Assembly (NCBI GenBank): GCA_905214315.1
Contig: CAJMLN010000058.1
Location: 1-10,690 of the forward strand
Direction of reading: 5' to 3'
Source: an uncultured bacterium
GTDB lineage: Bacteria; Bacillota; Clostridia; Christensenellales; QALW01
Length of the DNA stretch: 10,690 nt
The notes under the pieces were generated by a model. That model had not been told where the DNA came from. It saw only the letters and a program-made list of their open reading frames with translations, and did no database searches. Each line of letters opens with the position of its first letter. Positions within the stretch are counted from its first letter, which is position 1. Of this stretch, positions 4,914 to 10,690 are shown piece by piece. The position numbers were made by a program, and so were the translations under genes.

Positions 4914-7910
4914 ATGAATGATCTTTACACACTGGGAATTGATATTGGGTCTACTACGGCCAAGCTTGTTCTGCGCAGAGATCAGGAGATCCTGTTTCAA
5001 TGCTATGAACGTCATTTTTCACAGATAAAAGAAAAAACGCAGGAGCTGCTTCGGCGCATGGGGCGCGAGATACCGGAGCTTGCCGGGGGAAAGCTTAAAG
5101 TCGCTGTTTCCGGCTCTGCGGGGATGGGGCTCGCCCAGGGGGCGGATATTCCGTTTGTACAGGAGGTTTTTGCCACCAGCGAGGCCGTGAAAAGGCTTGA
5201 CGGAGACGCGGCTTGCGTGATTGAACTGGGCGGCGAGGACGCCAAGATCATTTTCTTTGATTCCGGCATCGATGAACGCATGAACGGCAGCTGCGCCGGA
5301 GGAACAGGGGCGTTTATCGATCAGATGGCAACCCTTTTGAATGTTACGGTGGAGCAGCTGGACCAGCTGAGCCTGTCCTGTGAGCGCATTTATCCGATCG
5401 CGGCGCGCTGCGGCGTTTTTGCCAAAAGCGATATCCAGCCGCTGCTGAATCAGGGGGCGAAAAAAGAGGATATTGCCGCCAGTATCTATCAGGCGGTGGT
5501 CAATCAAACTGTTACCGGGCTTGCGCAGGGGCGTAAAATCAAGGGAAAGGTGCTGTTTTTAGGCGGACCGCTTTACTATTGTAAGGGGCTGAGGAAACGC
5601 TTTCAGGAGACGCTTGCCCTTGACGATGCTCATGCTGTTTTTCCCGAATACGGCCGTTTTTCGGTGAGCATCGGCGCGGCCATGTATGCCTCCACCGCCG
5701 GCAGTGCGTATACGCTGGAGGAGCTGCAAAAAAAAATAGCGGCGGCAAAAAGCGAGACCGGCGCTCGGCGGCTGGCACCGCTGTTTGTTTCTCAGGAGGA
5801 ATACGAAGCTTTTGCCGCGCGGCATGCGCGGGCTAAGGTGCTGCAGAAGGATAAGAATACGTATTCTGGGGACGCGTATCTGGGTATCGACTGCGGCAGT
5901 ACTACGACAAAGCTGGTATTGATTGCGGAGGATAACAGCCTGCTGTATTCATTTTATTCTTCCAATAAAGGAAATCCGGTGGAGTTGGTGCGGCAGCAGC
6001 TGGAAGAGATCTATGCCTTTTGCGGCGACCGCATCCGGATTCGGGGCAGTGCCGTTACCGGCTATGGGGAGGAGCTGATACAAAGCGCCTTTAGTGTGGA
6101 TTACGGCTTGGTGGAAACCATAGCCCACTTTACGGCGGCAAAATATTTTATGCCGGAGGTGGATTTTATTCTTGATATCGGCGGCCAGGATATCAAGTGC
6201 TTTCATATCCATAACGGTGCCATTGACAGTATTATGCTCAACGAGGCGTGCTCGTCGGGCTGCGGCTCGTTTTTGGATACATTTGCCCGCGCGCTGGGCT
6301 GTTCTACTGAGGAATTTGCTCAAAAAGGACTTTTTGCCAAAGCGCCGGCGGATCTGGGAAGCCGCTGTACGGTATTTATGAATTCTTCCGTTAAGCAGGC
6401 GCAGAAGGACGGCGCTTCTGTGGAGGATATTTCTGCGGGGCTTGCCATCAGTGTGGTAAAAAATGCCGTGTATAAAGTTATCCGTGCGGCCAGCGCGGAG
6501 GAGCTGGGAAAAAACATAGTAGTTCAGGGCGGGACTTTTTATAATGACGGCGTGCTCCGAGCCTTTGAAAAGGAGCTGGGCCGCGAAGTGATCCGCCCGG
6601 AGATCTCCGGACTGATGGGCGCCTACGGCGCCGCTCTGTACAGCAAAAAAGCGCAAAATTCCTCCCTGATAAGCGCGGACGCACTGAAAGATTTTTTTCA
6701 TCATGCCTTTGCTACGGCCTGCCATGGCTGCGCGAATCAATGTCATTTAACGGTGAATCATTTTTCCGGAGGTAAAAAGTTTATTTCCGGCAATCAGTGT
6801 GAAAAGGGCGCCGGTCTGCAGCAGCCGGCACAGAAGCTGCCCAATTTATATGAAACCAAACGGCGGCTGCTGTATGCTCTGGGCAGCCGGAATGGCTCCC
6901 GGGGAACGATCGGGCTGCCCCTGGCGCTGGGAATGTACGAGCTGCTGCCCCTTTGGGAGGGCATCTTTTCTTCGCTGGGCTTTCAGACGGTGGTATCCGG
7001 GCCCTCGACCCGAAATACATATGAAAAGGGACAGTTTTCCATACCCTCGGATACGGCCTGCTATCCGGCCAAGATTATGCACGGCCATGTGCTTGAGCTG
7101 ATAGAACAGGGCGTTCAGGCGGTATTTTATCCCCGGCTGACATATAACATCAATGAAAAAGCCTCCGATAATTTTTATAACTGTCCGGTGGTGGCATATT
7201 ATTCGGATTTGCTTGCAGGAAATGTGGAAGAGCTGAAGCATGTAACTTTTTTGGATCCGTATCTGAACCTGAACAATCGGCATGAATTGGCAAAGGAACT
7301 GTTTGCCTGTCTGTCGCCTTATTTTGATGTGACGCGCGCACAGGTAAAAAAAGCCGTGCACGCCGGCTTTGACGCCTATCATGCATATATGGATACGGTA
7401 AAGCAGGAGGGAAAAAAGGCATTGGCGTTTGCCAGGGAAAATGGCAGACGGATTATGGTTCTGGCGGGACGGCCGTATCATATAGATCCGGAAATCGGTC
7501 ACGGTATTGACCGGCTGGCCGGCTCTTTGGGGTTTGTAGTGGTCAGTGAGGACAGTATCTGTGATCTTGCGCCGGTACAGCGGACGGATGTGCTGAATCA
7601 GTGGACCTATCATGCAAGATTGTACCGCGCGGCACGGTTCGCGGCGGAAAATGACGATGTACAGCTGGTACAGCTGGTATCGTTCGGCTGTGGACTTGAT
7701 GCGATTACTTCCGACGAGGTACGTTCTGTTTTAGAGAGGAGCGGAAAGCTGTATACACAGCTGAAAATTGATGAGATCACCAATTTGGGTGCGGTAAAAA
7801 TACGGTTGCGCAGTCTGCTGGGCGCGCTGGAGGGAAAGGAGAACCCGCTGGATGGCATACATACCGTTTACGAAGGAAATGAAGAAAAATTACACCATAC
7901 TGGTACCTAA
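4914..7910 (+). CDS. Double-domain acyl-CoA dehydratase activase with DUF2229 region
   Basis: This 998-residue protein is of the BadF/BadG/BcrA/BcrD (HgdC-type) activase family, which uses ATP hydrolysis to drive an electron from a [4Fe-4S] cluster into 2-hydroxyacyl-CoA dehydratase or benzoyl-CoA reductase type enzymes. Two ASKHA ATPase domains occur in tandem. The first (about 1-265) has the phosphate loop LGIDIGSTTAK at 7-17 and cysteines 127 (SCAGGTGAF) and 166 (AARCGVFA). The second (about 320-590) has LGIDCGSTTTK and cysteines 446 (EACSSGCGSF) and 485 (SRCTVF). A four-cysteine group follows (Cys603, 606, 610, 629), then a DUF2229-type region (about 660-900). ATG 4914 has AAAAGGA 11 bases upstream, a rather long spacing. 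It overlaps the next gene by 59 bases. Many relatives fuse this protein with the dehydratase part. Substrate is unknown. Confidence 0.9.
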   Translation: MNDLYTLGIDIGSTTAKLVLRRDQEILFQCYERHFSQIKEKTQELLRRMGREIPELAGGKLKVAVSGSAGMGLAQGADIPFVQEVFATSEAVKRLDGDAACVIELGGEDAKIIFFDSGIDERMNGSCAGGTGAFIDQMATLLNVTVEQLDQLSLSCERIYPIAARCGVFAKSDIQPLLNQGAKKEDIAASIYQAVVNQTVTGLAQGRKIKGKVLFLGGPLYYCKGLRKRFQETLALDDAHAVFPEYGRFSVSIGAAMYASTAGSAYTLEELQKKIAAAKSETGARRLAPLFVSQEEYEAFAARHARAKVLQKDKNTYSGDAYLGIDCGSTTTKLVLIAEDNSLLYSFYSSNKGNPVELVRQQLEEIYAFCGDRIRIRGSAVTGYGEELIQSAFSVDYGLVETIAHFTAAKYFMPEVDFILDIGGQDIKCFHIHNGAIDSIMLNEACSSGCGSFLDTFARALGCSTEEFAQKGLFAKAPADLGSRCTVFMNSSVKQAQKDGASVEDISAGLAISVVKNAVYKVIRAASAEELGKNIVVQGGTFYNDGVLRAFEKELGREVIRPEISGLMGAYGAALYSKKAQNSSLISADALKDFFHHAFATACHGCANQCHLTVNHFSGGKKFISGNQCEKGAGLQQPAQKLPNLYETKRRLLYALGSRNGSRGTIGLPLALGMYELLPLWEGIFSSLGFQTVVSGPSTRNTYEKGQFSIPSDTACYPAKIMHGHVLELIEQGVQAVFYPRLTYNINEKASDNFYNCPVVAYYSDLLAGNVEELKHVTFLDPYLNLNNRHELAKELFACLSPYFDVTRAQVKKAVHAGFDAYHAYMDTVKQEGKKALAFARENGRRIMVLAGRPYHIDPEIGHGIDRLAGSLGFVVVSEDSICDLAPVQRTDVLNQWTYHARLYRAARFAAENDDVQLVQLVSFGCGLDAITSDEVRSVLERSGKLYTQLKIDEITNLGAVKIRLRSLLGALEGKENPLDGIHTVYEGNEEKLHHTGT
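7835..7854 (+). promoter_or_regulatory. Internal ribosome binding site deciding the dehydratase start
   Basis: AAAGGAG (7835-7841) lies 10 bases before ATG 7852, inside the 3' end of the activase gene. The second reading frame is closed upstream by TAA at 7795-7797, so the dehydratase must begin between there and its first conserved residues. A strong ribosome site here supports separate initiation and argues against a frameshifted fusion. Confidence 0.7.
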
Positions 7911-9084
7911 CATGCTGCCAATGCACTTTAAGCTGATTCTGCAGGTGTTGGAGAACTATGGATATCATACCGAGCTTCTGGAGACGCAGGGGCCTGAAAT
8001 TCCTGAAACCGGGCTGAAATATGTGCATAACGATACCTGCTATCCGGCGCTTCTGGTCATTGGTCAGTTTATTTCTGCACTGCAAAGCGGAAAATACGAC
8101 CCGCACCGGGTGGCGCTGGTGCTGTTTCAAACCGGGGGAGGATGCCGGGCCTCCAATTATATTCCGCTGCTGAGGAAGGCACTGGAGAAAGCAGGTTTTG
8201 CCTATGTGCCGGTCATTTCTTTCAGCCTGGCCGGCCTCGAAAAACATCCCGGCTTTCGCCTGACGCTGCCGATTTTGCACCAGATGCTGTACGCCTTGAT
8301 TTATGCGGACCTTTTGCTCTGCCTGGTGAACCAGTGCCGGCCGTATGAAAAGAAGAAAGGGGAAAGTCAGCAGCTGGCGGATACGATAACGGCTGAGATC
8401 GCGCAGAACATGAAGCGCGACGGAGTTTCTTTCCGCAAGGTGAAGGCCGGATGCAAAAATATCATTTCCCGTTTTGCCGCGATCGAACGGACGGGCGGAC
8501 GCAAAGTAAAGGTTGGCATCGTAGGAGAGATCTATGTAAAATATTCGCCGCTGGGAAACAACAATTTGGAACAGTTTTTAATTGACGAGGGCGCCGAGCC
8601 GGTAACGCCGGGGCTGCTTGATTTCATGCTGTACTGTCTGTATAATAATTTGGAGGATTTTAAGCTTTACGGGATCAAAAAGCTTTTGTATCCGATATGC
8701 CGTATTGCGTACCGCTTTCTTACCGCGCAGCAGGAGGCGATTTGCCGACTGGTGGAAGAGGATGGGCGGTTTACGGCGCCGACCCGCTTTCGTGATCTGG
8801 TAGATCTGGTGGGCGGGCAGTATATCGGTAAGGGAACCAAAATGGGCGAAGGGTGGCTGCTGCCGGCGGAAATGCTGGAGCTTTATCACAGCGGCGTAAA
8901 GAATATCATATGCGCCCAGCCGTTTGGCTGCCTGCCGAATCATATCTGCGGCAAGGGAATGATGAAGCCCCTAAAGGATCATAACCCCGACATTAACATT
9001 GTGGCGGTGGATTATGACCCCGGCGCCACCAGAGTGAACCAGGAAAACCGCATTAAGCTGATGCTGGCCAATGCCCGGCAATAG
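7852..9084 (+). CDS. 2-hydroxyacyl-CoA dehydratase-like (HgdB/D-component family) protein
   Basis: This 410-residue protein belongs to the 2-hydroxyglutaryl-CoA dehydratase D-component family, whose characterised members bind a [4Fe-4S] cluster and dehydrate 2-hydroxyacyl-CoA after activation by an HgdC-type protein. Conserved cysteine blocks are visible: NDTCYPA (Cys63), GGGCRASNY (Cys98) and CAQPFGCLPNHICGKG (Cys354, 360, 366). The N-terminus (FTKEMKKNYTILVPNMLPMHF) resembles a segment that lies inside the fused activase/dehydratase proteins of relatives, so this is the C-terminal part of that fusion as a separate gene. ATG 7852 lies in the activase gene with AAAGGAG 10 bases upstream, and translation is probably coupled. 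Because the second dehydratase subunit is absent nearby, a classical dehydratase is less likely than an uncharacterised reductase or dehydratase. The HAD gene follows 29 bases later. Confidence 0.88.
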   Translation: MAYIPFTKEMKKNYTILVPNMLPMHFKLILQVLENYGYHTELLETQGPEIPETGLKYVHNDTCYPALLVIGQFISALQSGKYDPHRVALVLFQTGGGCRASNYIPLLRKALEKAGFAYVPVISFSLAGLEKHPGFRLTLPILHQMLYALIYADLLLCLVNQCRPYEKKKGESQQLADTITAEIAQNMKRDGVSFRKVKAGCKNIISRFAAIERTGGRKVKVGIVGEIYVKYSPLGNNNLEQFLIDEGAEPVTPGLLDFMLYCLYNNLEDFKLYGIKKLLYPICRIAYRFLTAQQEAICRLVEEDGRFTAPTRFRDLVDLVGGQYIGKGTKMGEGWLLPAEMLELYHSGVKNIICAQPFGCLPNHICGKGMMKPLKDHNPDINIVAVDYDPGATRVNQENRIKLMLANARQ

Positions 9085-9113
9085 CCGCAGCGGAACAGGG
9101 AGTGAAAGAACAA

Positions 9114-9740
9114 ATGATTTATCTGTTCGATCTGGACGGAACGCTGATCGATTCCATGCGCCAGTGGTCGCAGAAGATGCTTTTGATTCTTGAAAGGGAA
9201 AATATCCCGTACCCCGAGGATTTGATACAGAAGATCACGCCTCTGGGCGACAGAAAGACGGCGGAATACTTTATCCGGTTAGGGGTAAAGAAAACCGCAG
9301 AGGAGATTCTTGCGGCTATGGACGAATATGCGCGGGACGAGTATGCGCATAAGATTCCTTTAAAACCTTATGTAAAAGAATATCTTGTTCAACTGAAACG
9401 CAGGGGAGCCTCCCTGCATGTTTTGACGGCAAGTCCCCATGCGCTGACGGATGTCTGCTTAAAGAGAAACGGCGTATGGGATTGCTTTGAAAACGTCTGG
9501 TCAACGGACGATTTCGGCCTTGTCAAATCAGAGCCGCAGATCTACCGTGCCGCCGCCGCCAAGCTGGGCTGCCGTGAAGAGGATATTCTGTTTTTTGATG
9601 ATAACCTGCTTGCGCTTACCGCGGCTAAAAAGGCGGGGCTGCAAACCGTCGGTGTTTTTGACGCTTCCTCCCTATCATCGGAAGAAGATTTTCGAAGATG
9701 TTCCGATCGATATATTCATTCTTTTCAGGAGCTGCTGTAG
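9114..9740 (+). CDS. HAD superfamily hydrolase (subfamily IA phosphatase-like)
   Basis: This 208-residue protein is a haloacid dehalogenase-type phosphatase, probably cytosolic and magnesium-dependent, acting on a small phosphorylated metabolite; the substrate is not evident. All four motifs are present: DLDGT with nucleophile Asp6 and acid/base Asp8, Thr105 in LTASPH, Lys138 in LVKSEPQIY, and the acidic pair Asp162/Asp163 in FFDDNLLALTAAKKAG. An alpha-helical cap between residues 12 and 85 fits subfamily I. ATG 9114 is preferred because GGGAG lies 11 bases upstream and the DxDGT motif then starts at residue 6; a GTG at 9102 would add four residues. It is the last gene of the rightward unit, 29 bases after the dehydratase, and is followed at once by a strong terminator. 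Its link to the activase pair is by position only. Confidence 0.87.
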   Translation: MIYLFDLDGTLIDSMRQWSQKMLLILERENIPYPEDLIQKITPLGDRKTAEYFIRLGVKKTAEEILAAMDEYARDEYAHKIPLKPYVKEYLVQLKRRGASLHVLTASPHALTDVCLKRNGVWDCFENVWSTDDFGLVKSEPQIYRAAAAKLGCREEDILFFDDNLLALTAAKKAGLQTVGVFDASSLSSEEDFRRCSDRYIHSFQELL

Positions 9741-9750
9741 CAGGCTAAGG

Positions 9751-9780
9751 AAAAGCACACGATGGGCGTGTGCTTTTTTT
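9751..9780. terminator. Strong bidirectional Rho-independent terminator
   Basis: GCACACG (9755-9761) and CGTGTGC (9767-9773) form a perfect stem with a 5-base loop, extended by AAAA/TTTT and followed by seven T on the plus strand. The minus strand also has a T run. It ends the rightward HAD transcript and, being directly past the stop of the leftward gene at 9779, also serves that gene. Confidence 0.92.
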
Positions 9781-10309
9781 ATGGAGTATTCTGAGGTGCG
9801 TTGGGATTGATAAAAAGGATATCCCGTTCTTTTTTCTGTGCATAACGTACGGCCTGCCCTGTACCGGAACGCCATTGCTCAGGATCATAGACGGCAATTA
9901 CTTTTTCACAGTGGTCTATCATATAGCAGTTGCGGAGTTTAAAACAGTCGGGAGTATATTCTTTCGAGGTGTAAATCACTTTTTTTGAAAATTTTAAAAC
10001 ATGATCATATCTGCACCTTATCTCTTCCCTCATTGTATTCCTTTGCCCCGGGTAAGGGATTACCGCATAGAGCTGCAGGTTATAAAAGCTGTCAAGAAGG
10101 CCGACAACGATTTCAGCAGCCCAAAGGTCAACACCTTCAGCCATTCCGGTATAAAATCGTCGGTAACCGTTGTAACACAGGTCAACGATCTGCTGCCGCA
10201 AGGTTCGGTCAAAAGCCTTGAACTGACTGCTTTCTTCATTACATTTAAAATTGAGCTTAGAGGGTCTATGGCCGGTAAAACATACACTTTTGATCATTTT
10301 TTTTCTCAT
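9779..10309 (-). CDS. DUF1273 / SLOG family protein (YpsA-like)
   Basis: This 176-residue protein is of the DUF1273 family, within the SLOG superfamily of Rossmann-like nucleotide- or ligand-binding proteins that includes B. subtilis YpsA; the biochemical role is not established, though SLOG domains are proposed to bind or process nucleotide-type ligands. Family marks are CFTGHRP (residues 10-16), FYTGMAEGVDLWAAE (52-66) and VIPYPGQ (83-89), with a Cys/His segment NCYMIDHCEKVIAVYD further on. Length matches the family. The frame is open to a GTG at 10318, but ATG 10309 has AGGTG about 6 bases upstream and fits better; an ATG at 10297 is also possible. It converges on the HAD gene and shares its terminator. 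The gene lies close to the AT-rich right flank, and a perfect 13-base palindrome occurs in its leader. Confidence 0.85.
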   Translation of the reverse strand: MRKKMIKSVCFTGHRPSKLNFKCNEESSQFKAFDRTLRQQIVDLCYNGYRRFYTGMAEGVDLWAAEIVVGLLDSFYNLQLYAVIPYPGQRNTMREEIRCRYDHVLKFSKKVIYTSKEYTPDCFKLRNCYMIDHCEKVIAVYDPEQWRSGTGQAVRYAQKKERDILFINPNAPQNTP

Positions 10310-10328
10310 TATATTCACCTGTTTTTAT

Positions 10329-10341
10329 ATCCTATTAGGAT
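10329..10341. promoter_or_regulatory. Perfect palindrome upstream of the DUF1273 gene, possible operator
   Basis: ATCCTATTAGGAT is a perfect inverted repeat of 6 bases around a central T, ending about 20 bases before ATG 10309. On the minus strand a -10-like TATTAT (in ACTATATTATAAATCC) lies just upstream of it, so it would cover the transcription start or early leader, as a repressor site would. No clear -35 box is seen at 17 bases. Confidence 0.45.
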
Positions 10342-10690
10342 TTATAATATAGTTATTGCTTATAAAAATACAGCAGCGGCCGACGAATCCAATTCGTCTT
10401 TTACTGCAGTAAAAATGTTTGAAATAGCATGAATTTTTCTAATAAGACAAATAATATTCTGTTTATTTATAAATAGAGCATTATATCTTTCAGCTCTTTG
10501 TAAAAATGGTATAAAATAATTATTATAAGATTATTTTTTATCATTATTATTGTAAAATTAAAAAATTTTTTAATAAAATACAAAAATATTCCTTTTTAAA
10601 CAATATACTCATTCTATTATAAACAATATTTTAAATAAGTCAACCTAAAAATCACAGTTTTTTTAAGATATAGCCAGGACGATGGGATAA
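10342..10690. other. Very AT-rich noncoding flank
   Basis: No believable gene, RNA gene or large repeat was seen. It contains a hairpin GACGAAT/ATTCGTC (10382-10388, 10392-10398) followed on the plus strand by TTTT, resembling a weak terminator but with no gene ending before it. A small AGAGC/GCTCT inverted repeat occurs near 10478-10500. Composition is like that of the window's first 2 kb, so it may be part of another island or just a long promoter and spacer. Confidence 0.4.

Noticed and set aside
5949..6746. Long minus-strand open frame opposite the activase
   Set aside because: It mirrors the codon pattern of the activase gene, has no ribosome site and no recognisable domain; the activase frame is unambiguous.
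6846..7613. Second long minus-strand open frame opposite the activase
   Set aside because: Same reason: a shadow of a conserved protein-coding frame with no start signals of its own.
7780..7915. Programmed +1 frameshift joining activase and dehydratase
   Set aside because: No slippery site or stimulatory structure was recognised, and a proper ribosome site and ATG explain the second gene.
10382..10402. Hairpin with TTTT as a true terminator
   Set aside because: No plus-strand gene ends before it; as a leftward signal it lacks a T run. It is noted only as part of the noncoding flank.
1..10690. CRISPR array, tRNA or rRNA genes, or a complete insertion sequence
   Set aside because: No regular spaced repeats, cloverleaf sequences, rRNA-like stretches or transposase genes with terminal repeats were seen on either strand.

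Overview
The window looks like chromosome from an anaerobic low-GC Gram-positive bacterium of the Clostridia (Lachnospiraceae-like or a relative). The evidence is strong Shine-Dalgarno sites (AAGGAGG, AGGAGG, AAAGGAG), sigma-A type promoters, Rho-independent terminators, and a large oxygen-sensitive-type CoA-dehydratase activase with its dehydratase partner. No species can be named from the sequence alone.

The window has three compositional zones, judged by eye. Bases 1 to about 2040 are strongly AT-rich and hold three small genes: an FMN nitroreductase (minus), a helix-turn-helix/zinc-ribbon protein (minus), and a GyrI-like small-molecule-binding protein (plus). The helix-turn-helix gene appears to be cut short. 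It runs straight into the last couple of dozen codons of a large serine recombinase, which looks like a deletion scar of a mobile element. Bases about 2045 to 10310 are much more GC-balanced and hold the rest of the genes. Bases about 10320 to 10690 are again very AT-rich, with no convincing gene.

The central zone has two divergent transcription units. The leftward unit starts at a near-consensus promoter (4531-4559). It encodes a class I SAM-dependent methyltransferase and a DUF1835-family protein overlapping by 8 bases, then a sugar phosphate isomerase/epimerase-like TIM-barrel protein with its own apparent promoter, and ends at a hairpin at 2048-2066. The rightward unit starts at a second good promoter (4719-4748) and has a leader of about 160 bases containing a terminator-like hairpin. 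It encodes a 998-residue double-ASKHA activase with a DUF2229 region, a 410-residue 2-hydroxyacyl-CoA dehydratase-like protein whose start lies inside the activase gene, and a HAD phosphatase, and ends at a strong bidirectional terminator (9751-9777). A DUF1273/SLOG-family gene converges on that terminator from the right.

The most interesting part is the activase/dehydratase pair. Both ATPase domains keep the cysteine pair that holds the iron-sulfur cluster in HgdC-type activases, with identical 39-residue spacing, and the pair looks like a split version of a protein that is fused in many relatives. No CoA-transferase, second dehydratase subunit or acyl-CoA pathway gene is next to it, so its substrate is unknown. 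I did not find a clearly unprecedented system.
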